Source: an uncultured Actinomycetes bacterium
Lineage (GTDB): Bacteria > Actinomycetota > Actinomycetes > S36-B12 > UBA5976
Reading direction: 5' to 3'
Length of the DNA: 11,754 nt
Assembly (NCBI GenBank): GCA_903925705.1
Contig: CAIYGJ010000004.1
Coordinates: forward strand, 1-11,754
In this document: piece by piece, positions 1-6,521 of the stretch
Layout: every line of letters starts with the position of its first letter
Position numbering within the stretch: position 1 is the stretch's first letter
Notes under the pieces: generated by a model
Seen by the model: the letters and a program-made list of their open reading frames with translations, nothing else
Databases searched by the model: none
Told to the model about the DNA's origin: nothing
Translations under genes and position numbers: made by a program

Positions 1-1277
1 ATTAGATCCTCGGCACCCGCGGAGAGAAAAGCATCGATGTCGTCGATGTCAGAGTCTCTTGGAAGTAGGTCAGGGTGAGACCACAGAGCATCACGGGCAG
101 CAATGCCTTGGGTATCAGCCAGACGTTGCCATAAGGCAGCCGCTTCTCGCATCCGACGCGGACGCATTTCAAGTCCGATCAATCCGCCAAAAACTTTCTC
201 GGCAGGCCCACCGGCTGCTCGGCGTCGCCTAAACACTTCCTCAAGTGCCCCAGCCGATTGCAGGCGAGAGCCAGCGGCTTGAGTAACCACGACAGTGACC
301 CAACCTTCAATCAGGGCCAACAGCAGCTCTATGCGGGTTAGGGCTGCAACTTGTTCGGGGGTTTGGGTTGGCTCGAATAGCGAGGAGGTCATCATGCTGT
401 TGATGCTGTCGGGGTTGGTTGGATCAATTTGAGTCATGGCTTCTTCGATTGCGCTGGTGTCGATTCTGACTCCGCGGGCGTAGTCAGAAATAGCGGCCAT
501 CAGTTGGGACTGAATCCAAGGTGCGGCATTAAATAACCTTTGATGGGCAAGTTCTCGTAGCGTTAGGTAAAGTCGCGCATCGGATTCATCAATTGATAAA
601 CCTTTTATAAATTCATTGGCGTTGGAAATTACTAACCCGGGTTTACCGGATGCATTCAAGGGGATACCAACGTCTGAGTTACTCAAGACTTCAGTAGTCA
701 TTTGTCCCAGGGCTTGACCAAATTGCGTGCCAAACATTGTGGCTCCCATGGACTTTGCCATAGCCATAAGCGGACCTGTGATTGATGCAAATTCAGGTGA
801 GGCCAAAGTCTCTCGAAGGTTAGCCGCCACTTCATCAGGCAGACTTGAAAGCAGTTCATCAGGAATGTTGATAGTTCCCGCATCGTTACCTGATGGCAGC
901 ATTCCAGTCATGACGCCTGCCATTGCGTCTGCAACGGGTTGCACTACAACTTTCCAGGAATCAAAAGTGGACGCTAGCCATTGCGTTCGAGTTACTCCGT
1001 TAATTGTGTGGCCAGCACTTGGAATAGTGGTGGCATCGTTTAGCCATAAATCAGCTAAGTCGGCAGCGTCGCGCAGTTTTTCGATATCAGCTTCATCGAT
1101 CTGTGGATCGCCAGCTTTTTTCAATTCCTGATCGGAAGCCGTGTGCGCACTCGTCCAGTTAACAGAGCCACCTGATGGATCGCCACCATTTCGTAACATG
1201 CGACCCATGTTTTCGAGCATGTCGGCTAACTCGTTGTTATCGTCGCCACCCGGGGCGAATCCAAAAGGAATACTCAT
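1..1277 (-). CDS. DUF2342 zinc-dependent metalloprotease-like protein, C-terminus cut by window edge
   Basis: I read 425 codons from ATG at 1277 down to base 1, where the frame is still open, so the C-terminus is missing. The text matches the actinobacterial family annotated as zinc-dependent metalloprotease or putative hydrolase (DUF2342), whose function is not established. Visible family hallmarks are a Gly/Asp/Asn-rich N-terminus, the segment LRELAHQRLF (residues 240-249, with Glu242 and His245 in an E-x-x-H arrangement instead of a full HExxH), APWI (251-254), and ALIEGWV (321-327, Glu324 a possible metal ligand), followed by a basic RRRAAGGPAEKVFGGLIGLE-type stretch at 351-370. No signal peptide is seen. 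It is divergent from the YlbL-like gene across about 155 bp, a pairing I recall from other actinobacteria (M. tuberculosis Rv3195/Rv3194c). Family assignment is firm; catalytic activity is inferred only. Confidence 0.85.
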   Translation of the reverse strand, partial: MSIPFGFAPGGDDNNELADMLENMGRMLRNGGDPSGGSVNWTSAHTASDQELKKAGDPQIDEADIEKLRDAADLADLWLNDATTIPSAGHTINGVTRTQWLASTFDSWKVVVQPVADAMAGVMTGMLPSGNDAGTINIPDELLSSLPDEVAANLRETLASPEFASITGPLMAMAKSMGATMFGTQFGQALGQMTTEVLSNSDVGIPLNASGKPGLVISNANEFIKGLSIDESDARLYLTLRELAHQRLFNAAPWIQSQLMAAISDYARGVRIDTSAIEEAMTQIDPTNPDSINSMMTSSLFEPTQTPEQVAALTRIELLLALIEGWVTVVVTQAAGSRLQSAGALEEVFRRRRAAGGPAEKVFGGLIGLEMRPRRMREAAALWQRLADTQGIAARDALWSHPDLLPRDSDIDDIDAFLSAGAEDL

Positions 1278-1432
1278 AACGCCTACTTTTCTGGTCTCAC
1301 GTAGTTTTAAGGTTATGCCCAAGTCACGTTTTCGTTAATCATTTTTGCTACTGCTGTAGGCGAACATAATTGTGTTTGTTTTCACGTACGCTGTAATCCT
1401 TAAGGTTTTTGACTACACAGGTGGGCGGGCTA
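1278..1432. promoter_or_regulatory. Divergent intergenic region with a possible ylbL-like gene promoter
   Basis: These 155 bp separate two divergent genes and must hold a start signal for each. On the plus strand a weak candidate is TTGTGT (1370-1375), 16 bp, TGTAAT (1392-1397, five of six bases of the -10 consensus), placing transcription start near 1404. An AGGTGG sequence at 1419-1424 would serve as ribosome binding site for the ATG at 1433. I could not pick a convincing promoter for the minus-strand gene. No long hairpin or operator-like palindrome is evident. Confidence 0.35.
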
Positions 1433-2491
1433 ATGCGGTTTCGGTTTAAGCCAACTCTGACTTGGACTTTGCTGATTTTGCTCACTGCTGCAATGTTTAT
1501 TCCGGTTCCATATGTGATGACTTCTCCGGGCCCGGTATTCAACACCATTGGTGAAGTTGATGACATTGAATTGATTTCAATTACTGGCACTCAGACGTAT
1601 CCAACTGCGGGCGAACTTGATATGACCACCGTCAGCGAATACGGGGGACCACAACAAGGCTTAGATATGTTCCAGGCAATCTGGGGTTGGATTAGTCCAG
1701 ATCGACGAGTGGTGCCGCGAGAATCGATTTATCCAGAAGGTGAAACTGAAGAAGAGAACAACGCAAGAAGTGTTGAGGCATTTAGCACTTCGCAAAGTTA
1801 TGCAATCGCAGCAGCAATGGATTATTTAGACCAGCCAATAAATGAAAAAGTCATTATTACAAGCGTGGGGCTTGGCACTCCCGCACAAGACAATCTTCGA
1901 GCTGGCGATGAAATTCTTGCGGTAGACGGAGTTTCAATGAAAACTCCTGATCAAGTTGTTGATGCCGTGCGATCAAAACCGATTGGGACCGACTTAACTT
2001 TCTCTGTTGTTCGTAGTGATTCAAAGCTTGAGGTAGTTGTCACTTCAAGTACTCGAAAAGATGATCCGGCAACCGAGCAAGATGAAGCAACCATTCCGTA
2101 TATCGGAATTGGAATTGATATTAGTTACTCTGCTGAGTTTGATATTGAATTCGGTGTCACGGGCGTTGGTGGGCCAAGTGCCGGCACGATGTTTGCAATC
2201 GGGATCATCGATAAGTTAACACCTGGCGAATTGACCCAAGGAAAGATTATTGCTGGTACCGGCACTATCGATCCCGATGGAAACGTTGGTGAAATTGGTG
2301 GCATCCAACAGAAGCTAATTGGCGCTCGTGATGCTGGTGCAGTGCTATTTCTTGCGCCACAGGACAACTGTAAAGATGTCGTAGACCACATCCCGAATGG
2401 ACTAACGGTGGCTGCAGTTGCAACACTGGACGAGGCAATGGCAGCGATTGATGCTTTTAACAACGGGGCTAAAGTCAAAGCCTGTAGCTGA
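1433..2491 (+). CDS. YlbL-like membrane-anchored PDZ/Lon-like (S16) serine protease
   Basis: 352 aa from ATG 1433. TTG 1409 and GTG 1421 are in-frame alternatives, but AGGTGG at 1419-1424 favours the ATG, and translation from it begins directly with a basic start and membrane anchor (MRFRFK, hydrophobic 8-28). The order is signal anchor, an extracytoplasmic region, a PDZ domain at about 139-205 (with LRAGDEILAVDG), then a Lon-type S16 protease domain at about 220-345. The catalytic dyad is visible: Ser249 in GGPSAG and Lys294 in GEIGGIQQKLIGA, 45 residues apart, close to the spacing in Lon. Members of this family are anchored proteases facing outside; the substrate is unknown here. The gene ends one base before the convergent stop codon of the TauE/SafE gene, so its 3' end marks the left border of the sulfur gene module. 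Confidence 0.92.
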   Translation: MRFRFKPTLTWTLLILLTAAMFIPVPYVMTSPGPVFNTIGEVDDIELISITGTQTYPTAGELDMTTVSEYGGPQQGLDMFQAIWGWISPDRRVVPRESIYPEGETEEENNARSVEAFSTSQSYAIAAAMDYLDQPINEKVIITSVGLGTPAQDNLRAGDEILAVDGVSMKTPDQVVDAVRSKPIGTDLTFSVVRSDSKLEVVVTSSTRKDDPATEQDEATIPYIGIGIDISYSAEFDIEFGVTGVGGPSAGTMFAIGIIDKLTPGELTQGKIIAGTGTIDPDGNVGEIGGIQQKLIGARDAGAVLFLAPQDNCKDVVDHIPNGLTVAAVATLDEAMAAIDAFNNGAKVKACS

Positions 2492-2492
2492 A

Positions 2493-3239
2493 TCAAATTA
2501 CCTTACTTACCAAAATAAAAGTTGCGGTCAGAGAGACAAAAATAGCAAATGCTTTTTGCAAAGTTCGAGGGTTAAGTTTTTGAGCAAGCGGAGCTGCGAG
2601 GAATGAAGAAACTATCGCAGCGAGAGTAAATGCCGCGATTGGTGCAATAGGAACTTCATCCCAATATTGAAAGCGCATCAAGAATGCGATTGCGGATGTG
2701 CTGGAAATCGCAACGAGTGATGTGCCTGCTGCAGTTTTTGTTGGCACTTTAAGTATCAAGACCAATGCGGGAACAATGAGGAATCCACCACCAACACCCA
2801 ACAACCCAGTCAGTAACCCAATGGCTGATGCGACCAAGAAAACTAAAAACCATTGAGACCTGGGACTTGAGTCAGATTCGATTACTGGACCACGCCACAT
2901 TGCGAAAGCTGATCCAAACATTAGGACAGCAAAAAGCGTAATCTGTGCGGAAACCGGAATGACGCTGACGAGTTGGGTACCAACATAAGTTCCTAAAACT
3001 CCGAGTGCAGAAAATGTTATACCGAGACGGACGTCAACTGTTTTGGTTTTTAGCCGCGGAATGAATCCAGCAACTGCGGCTGACCCAACGATGACAAGTG
3101 AGGACGTAGTTGCAGCAACAGTCGACAAACCTATGACTGCAATTAGCCCAGGAACGGCAAGAATTGCACCGCCTGCACCAATGGTTCCGAGAACTAGTCC
3201 AATCAAAATGCCAAGGATTATTCCTTCAATTAGCATCAT
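2493..3239 (-). CDS. TauE/SafE family membrane transporter, probable sulfite/organosulfonate exporter
   Basis: 248 aa, almost entirely hydrophobic, about eight membrane segments. The internal duplication typical of the TauE/SafE (DUF81) family is clear: GTIGAGGAILAVPGL at 18-32 and GLLGVGGGFLIVPAL at 145-159. Family members are proposed to export sulfite or sulfonates. It is the third and last gene of a minus-strand operon after the MBL/rhodanese protein and a small rhodanese; only 3 bp separate it from the rhodanese stop codon and no strong Shine-Dalgarno is seen, so translation is probably coupled. Its start has two adjacent ATGs (3239 and 3236). If the operon oxidises persulfide to sulfite, this protein is the natural outlet. 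Substrate is inferred from context; the fold is certain. The gene's stop is one base from that of the convergent protease gene, leaving no room for a terminator between them. Confidence 0.9.
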   Translation of the reverse strand: MMLIEGIILGILIGLVLGTIGAGGAILAVPGLIAVIGLSTVAATTSSLVIVGSAAVAGFIPRLKTKTVDVRLGITFSALGVLGTYVGTQLVSVIPVSAQITLFAVLMFGSAFAMWRGPVIESDSSPRSQWFLVFLVASAIGLLTGLLGVGGGFLIVPALVLILKVPTKTAAGTSLVAISSTSAIAFLMRFQYWDEVPIAPIAAFTLAAIVSSFLAAPLAQKLNPRTLQKAFAIFVSLTATFILVSKVI

Positions 3240-3242
3240 GAA

Positions 3243-3566
3243 TTAAGCGACTTCTGGATTTCCGTTATCGCTAACCATGGCTAATCCTGCTTCATTCCAA
3301 GCTTTCATTCCACCTGTCATATTGAAAACATTGTCCATCTGAGCAGCTACTGCATCCGCTACTTGACCCGATCGAGTCCCAGATCGGCAAATAAAAATCA
3401 ATGGCTTGTCAGTTGGTAGCGCATTGATATCGAAAGCGCTCATTGGGTTCCAGGAAACATTTTCAGCATGACCCGCTTCCCACTCATGAGACTCTCTAAC
3501 ATCAACGCCAATCGCACGACCGCTAGCAATTTCGGCAAATGCGACTTGCGGAGTTATGTCCTGCAT
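3243..3566 (-). CDS. Single-domain rhodanese (sulfurtransferase)
   Basis: 107 aa, one rhodanese domain filling the protein, no signal peptide, so cytoplasmic. The active-site loop is CRSGTRS with Cys60 as the persulfide-carrying nucleophile, followed by the usual GGMKAWNEAGL motif near the C-terminus. The VDVRESHEWEAGH stretch (21-33) is the typical N-terminal rhodanese signature. This class moves a sulfane sulfur atom between thiol carriers, for example glutathione- or protein-bound persulfides. It lies 11 bp downstream of the MBL/double rhodanese gene, and its ribosome binding site AAGGAA overlaps the TAA stop of that gene, so the two are co-transcribed and probably co-translated. A role in feeding sulfur to the upstream enzyme is inferred from context. 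Confidence 0.93.
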   Translation of the reverse strand: MQDITPQVAFAEIASGRAIGVDVRESHEWEAGHAENVSWNPMSAFDINALPTDKPLIFICRSGTRSGQVADAVAAQMDNVFNMTGGMKAWNEAGLAMVSDNGNPEVA

Positions 3567-3577
3567 TTTTTAGTTCC

Positions 3578-4984
3578 TTACGCTTTCGCAGTTACATCTG
3601 ACGGAGAAACCGGGCTGGAATCCAGGTGTCCCGTAACAATGTTTAATCCATCAACCGATAAGCAAGCATCGTATGGTTCGTTAATCAAGACTGCGGTTCG
3701 CTTGGAGTCCTCGATGATTCCAAGGGCTGCAGCAGCGCGGTAAGCGCCTGCACAGTGAACCCAAATTTCGCCATTAGTAGGCAATTCGTTTACCCGACCT
3801 TCAAGTTCATGAAGTGGAATGTGAAGTGAAGGTTCAATATGTGAAGCTTCGCGCTCACTTGCGCGACGCACATCAAGGACATGTACACCAGGTGTTCCGA
3901 TAACGGCTGGAACGTCCTTGAAGCTAACCGCGCGAGTGGATTTGGATTCACCGAACTCTGCAACGTCACCAACAAACGAACCAGTTGGTCGATCGATTCC
4001 AATACGAACTAATTCGCGCTGAGCCTCTGCAATGTCAGATGGCTTGTCGGACATTAGAACCAGTTGCTTTTCGTATGGGAACATCCAGCCAAGGTAGGTA
4101 GCCATAGAACCATCGATTCCAAAAGACATAGTTCCTGGAACGTGTGCGGCAGCCCATGCACTTCTGGTGCGAAGATCAACGATCCAAGCTCCAGCCTTCA
4201 TAGCCTTCATTACTTCTTCTGTCGACATACGAGCCAACTCAGAAAGATCAATCGGTCCTGGGCCGGCATGATTCGCTGGACCCATGTGCTTGTAATAAGA
4301 CGGGAAAACATCTATACCAGCAAGAGTCTGAACTATGTAGGCTTCCTTCTCAAGAAGAAGCGCTGGGTTAGTTTTCTTTTCTTCAGCAATCGTCGAAGAG
4401 TCACCACTAGTTGCAGTTGCGGCACAGAACGATCCGAAGCCGTGTGTTGGATGAATATTTACGCCATCTTCGAGCATTTCAGCCAAGCGGTTTAGGGAAC
4501 CGTGTTGCAGTCCTGCAAGTTCGCGAGCTTTATCCATGCCAAGCAAGTCCGGACGACCAGTTGAACCATGCAGCATCGAACCACCAGTGAATACGCCATG
4601 AGCCTTTTGTGCACCATCTAGAAGTGCAAATGACATGTGGGTAAAGGTATGACCTGGGGTATGGATTGCCTGCACTGCGAAATCGCCGATTGCTTCGATT
4701 TGCTTGTCGGCAACTGTTACGCGCTCGAAGGTAACGGGATCCATTTCGCTAACGATGTACTTTGCTCCGTGCACTTGTGCCAGGACAAGGCCACCGGAAA
4801 CGTAGTCGTTATGCATGTGGGTTTCAACAACGCCACCCAAAGTTAGACCTTCACGATCCAGAATTGCCTGCACGCGATCAATGTCTCGCTGCGGATCAAC
4901 GGCGAGCGCAGTCTTGCCATCATGTGCGATATAAGAGCGGTCGCCCAGGGTTGGCGTATCTAGATTGATAACAGTTGGTGTCAT
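3578..4984 (-). CDS. MBL-fold/rhodanese-rhodanese fusion, persulfide dioxygenase-like
   Basis: 468 aa. The ATG at 4984 is chosen over a longer frame (to 5065) because GGAGG sits at the right distance and the longer form would overlap the operator and the next gene. Residues 1-240 are a metallo-beta-lactamase domain of the ETHE1/CstB type: THMHNDY (55-61, His56, His58, Asp60), TPGHT (109-113, His112), FTGGSMLHGSTGRPD (132-146), and HGFGS (181-185). Residues 250-345 are a rhodanese-like domain without the Cys loop (MSDKPSD at 311-317). Residues 355-455 are a second rhodanese with an intact loop, Cys411 in HCAGAYRAA. Related fusions convert persulfide to sulfite and/or thiosulfate. The Asp iron ligand of ETHE1 (in FTGD) is Gly135 here; from memory this is common in the actinobacterial subfamily, so oxygenase activity is uncertain. 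First gene of its operon, directly behind operator 5012-5027. Confidence 0.9.
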   Translation of the reverse strand: MTPTVINLDTPTLGDRSYIAHDGKTALAVDPQRDIDRVQAILDREGLTLGGVVETHMHNDYVSGGLVLAQVHGAKYIVSEMDPVTFERVTVADKQIEAIGDFAVQAIHTPGHTFTHMSFALLDGAQKAHGVFTGGSMLHGSTGRPDLLGMDKARELAGLQHGSLNRLAEMLEDGVNIHPTHGFGSFCAATATSGDSSTIAEEKKTNPALLLEKEAYIVQTLAGIDVFPSYYKHMGPANHAGPGPIDLSELARMSTEEVMKAMKAGAWIVDLRTRSAWAAAHVPGTMSFGIDGSMATYLGWMFPYEKQLVLMSDKPSDIAEAQRELVRIGIDRPTGSFVGDVAEFGESKSTRAVSFKDVPAVIGTPGVHVLDVRRASEREASHIEPSLHIPLHELEGRVNELPTNGEIWVHCAGAYRAAAALGIIEDSKRTAVLINEPYDACLSVDGLNIVTGHLDSSPVSPSDVTAKA

Positions 4985-5008
4985 GATTCCTCCACTTGGT
5001 ATCCTAAG

Positions 5009-5027
5009 TGTATACCCTAGGGGGTAT
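5009..5027 (-). promoter_or_regulatory. CstR/CsoR-type operator overlapping the -10 of the MBL/rhodanese operon
   Basis: ATACCCTAGGGGGTAT at 5012-5027 is a C-tract/G-tract element almost identical to the perfect palindrome at 5852-5867. Reading the minus strand, TATACA (plus 5009-5014) follows as a likely -10, overlapping the operator by three bases; the transcript would start near 5002 and carry the GGAGG site. No good -35 is seen. The element abuts the stop codon (5028-5030) of the methyltransferase gene. Compared with the other site, the centre is slipped by one base (three C, five G). Confidence 0.75.
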
Positions 5028-5834
5028 CTAGTTTTTGACATCCCACCAAATTGTGGCCAAGTCACGAAATGCCGAAGGCTCTTGGGATTCTAAGAATTCT
5101 CGGATCTCGGAGTCACTGCTGCTATCGAGGCATAGTCGAATTCGAAGAAACCTTACGTCATCTTCGATATCGATAGGCCTTAACTTCGGCCCTTGCCACA
5201 GTTCGAGATTGGCATTGATTCCCATTTGCTTGAGAACTTCAATTAGGTCCTGTGGTGTTGGGTTTACTGGGCGGTCAAGATCCCAAAATTTCTTCCAGGC
5301 TTTTCGCATAGTTGAAAGCGGATGCTGTTGGGGTAGCTCGATAACTACCCGCTTTGTGGCATGTGAATCTAGAGCCTTGAGAAAGGGTTCAATTCGAGCA
5401 ACGTTGTAAGCCACGTGGTGACAAGTAACGACATCTGCATTAGGTGTCTGGGGGGAAACGTCTGGCCAGTCTCCGGGGACTTCTTGATGGGCTAAGCCCT
5501 TTTTGGCTGCAGATTCAGCAAACATCACGAGCATCTCATCTTGATGATCAACACCAATTACGGTTCCGGCAGGTGGAGCAATCGCAAAAGCTGCCATGCC
5601 ACCGCCACAACCAATGTCCAGAACACTTCCTCCGACAGGCATGGCTTCCCGAGCTCGTCGGTGTGACGGACTATCTGGAATATCTGCAGGCAAAGCAAAC
5701 ATTGTTGGGGGATGGATCCATGGAGACTCGGGCGCCTGAGAAATGATGTTTTCAGGAATAGCCCACTGGCTTAAATCGGCTGCCCATTTTTCTGCTGCAT
5801 TTTTCAAATCTATCTCCAAAATTTCGACTGGCAT
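5028..5834 (-). CDS. Class I SAM-dependent methyltransferase, substrate unknown
   Basis: 268 aa from ATG 5834. The open frame extends to 6161, but that would cross the operator and run antisense through the rhodanese lipoprotein gene, so the short form is preferred. Motif I is clear, VLDIGCGGG at 71-79, with VIGVDH (92-97, acidic Asp96 for SAM ribose) and a motif IV-like ADVVTCHHVAYNV at 133-145. The N-terminal WIHPPTMF (39-46) and the Trp-rich C-terminal end are not features I can tie to a known substrate. The gene reads away from the operator at 5852-5867, with TATACT at 5849-5854 as a good -10 and a predicted leader of only about 8 nt, so the mRNA is close to leaderless. Shared control with the sulfur genes suggests, but does not show, methylation of a thiol or sulfide-related molecule. 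It could instead be a housekeeping methyltransferase caught in the regulon. Confidence 0.85.
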   Translation of the reverse strand: MPVEILEIDLKNAAEKWAADLSQWAIPENIISQAPESPWIHPPTMFALPADIPDSPSHRRAREAMPVGGSVLDIGCGGGMAAFAIAPPAGTVIGVDHQDEMLVMFAESAAKKGLAHQEVPGDWPDVSPQTPNADVVTCHHVAYNVARIEPFLKALDSHATKRVVIELPQQHPLSTMRKAWKKFWDLDRPVNPTPQDLIEVLKQMGINANLELWQGPKLRPIDIEDDVRFLRIRLCLDSSSDSEIREFLESQEPSAFRDLATIWWDVKN

Positions 5835-5848
5835 CCCCAGTGGATTTA

Positions 5849-5870
5849 AGTATACCCCTAGGGGTATGCT
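5849..5870. promoter_or_regulatory. Perfect palindromic CstR/CsoR-type operator with divergent -10 elements
   Basis: ATACCCCTAGGGGTAT (5852-5867) is a perfect 16-bp palindrome with the C-tract/G-tract design of CsoR-family operators. Each end merges into a -10 element: TATGCT at 5865-5870 for the plus-strand operon and TATACT (plus-strand 5849-5854) for the minus-strand methyltransferase. Regulator bound here would block both promoters at once. The -35 boxes on both sides are poor (TGGATT at 5841-5846 on plus). The regulator encoded at 7756-8046 is the obvious ligand, giving autoregulation. Confidence 0.85.
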
Positions 5871-5904
5871 ATGGTCGTCTAAGACAAGACTAAAGGAGTT
5901 CCAA

Positions 5905-6300
5905 ATGAAGAAGGTCGTGGCGTTGACTGTTGCGGCGATTGCAGTAGTTGGTTTTTTAGCTGGATGTTCGAGTAGCAATGATGCTATTAAGAAAATTGAC
6001 CCGGTTGCATTCAATGATGTTGTTACACAGCCAGGTGTGATTGTTCTTGACGTTCGCACTCCTGAAGAATTTAAGACTGGACATTTGGTGAATGCAATAA
6101 ATATAAATCTTGAAGGATCAGATTTTGCAAGTGAAGTTTCGAAGCTTGATAAGAATTCCACGGTCGCTGTTTATTGTCGAAGTGGAAACCGCTCGGGTAT
6201 TGCCACTAAACAAATGGCAGAACTTGGCTTCACGGACATGTATGACATGCAGGGTGGCATTGTTGAATGGCAAGCAGCCGGCGGACAAGTAGTTAACTAA
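5905..6300 (+). CDS. Rhodanese lipoprotein (secreted, membrane-anchored)
   Basis: 131 aa from ATG 5905, behind a strong AAAGGAG site (5892-5898). The N-terminus is a lipoprotein signal: MKK, a hydrophobic core to residue 18, and lipobox LAGC with Cys21 as the lipidated residue, then a SSSN linker. Residues about 30-130 form one rhodanese domain with LDVRTPEEFKTGH (48-60) and an intact active loop CRSGNRSG, Cys91. Mature protein would therefore hold a sulfur-carrying cysteine on the outer face of the cytoplasmic membrane. First gene of a six-gene operon driven from the palindromic operator. A rhodanese outside the cell membrane needs a reductant or sulfur acceptor there, which the CPVC membrane protein two genes on could provide (inference). 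Confidence 0.93.
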   Translation: MKKVVALTVAAIAVVGFLAGCSSSNDAIKKIDPVAFNDVVTQPGVIVLDVRTPEEFKTGHLVNAININLEGSDFASEVSKLDKNSTVAVYCRSGNRSGIATKQMAELGFTDMYDMQGGIVEWQAAGGQVVN

Positions 6301-6338
6301 AAATTAGAAATCAATCAAACAAATATAAGAAGGAAAAT

Positions 6339-6521
6339 ATGTGTAGTCGAGTTAATTGCCGTAAGTGCGGAAAAGTTACATACAGCGGCTGTGGCCAACA
6401 CTTAGATACGGTGTTCGCTGGAGTTCCAATGAGCAAACGTTGCGATTGTGCTTCGAAGAAAAAGGAAGCATCTGCTTCTGGCGAAAAATCATCATTCTTT
6501 GCAAAGTTACTAGGACGCTAA
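6339..6521 (+). CDS. 60-aa cysteine-rich protein, probable metal-binding
   Basis: 60 aa from ATG 6339 with AGAAGGA (6328-6334) as ribosome binding site. The first 37 residues are dense in possible metal ligands: Cys2, Cys7, Cys10, Cys18, His21, Cys35, Cys37, arranged as CRKCGK, GCGQH and RCDC. The rest is a Lys/Ser/Glu-rich linker ending in FFAKLLGR, which may be an amphipathic end that touches the membrane. I recognise the CxxCGK...GCGxH...VP...RCxC layout as that of small uncharacterised proteins in other bacteria, but know no function. Zinc binding or a thiol/persulfide relay are both possible. The stop TAA shares a base with the ATG of the next gene, which ties its expression to the membrane protein. 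Confidence 0.85.
   Translation: MCSRVNCRKCGKVTYSGCGQHLDTVFAGVPMSKRCDCASKKKEASASGEKSSFFAKLLGR

Noticed and set aside
727..1338. Two plus-strand open frames opposite the DUF2342 gene
   Set aside because: They are complementary-strand shadows of a continuous, family-matching minus-strand coding frame.
4064..4495. 143-aa plus-strand open frame inside the MBL/rhodanese gene
   Set aside because: Antisense to a clear protein with conserved motifs; low-complexity Ser/Lys/Phe/Arg text with no recognisable domain.
5035..5040. Perfect TTGACA on the plus strand
   Set aside because: No -10 at 16-18 bp downstream (5057-5063 region has none) and it lies in the 3' end of the minus-strand methyltransferase gene; judged coincidental.
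4985..5065. Longer start for the MBL/rhodanese protein at 5065
   Set aside because: It would overlap the methyltransferase 3' end and encode through the operator and -10; the ATG at 4984 has a GGAGG site and starts at the conserved part of the protein.
5835..6161. N-terminal extension of the methyltransferase frame up to 6161
   Set aside because: It would run antisense through the rhodanese lipoprotein gene and across the palindromic operator; the extra residues show no domain, and motif I lies at a normal distance from the ATG at 5834.
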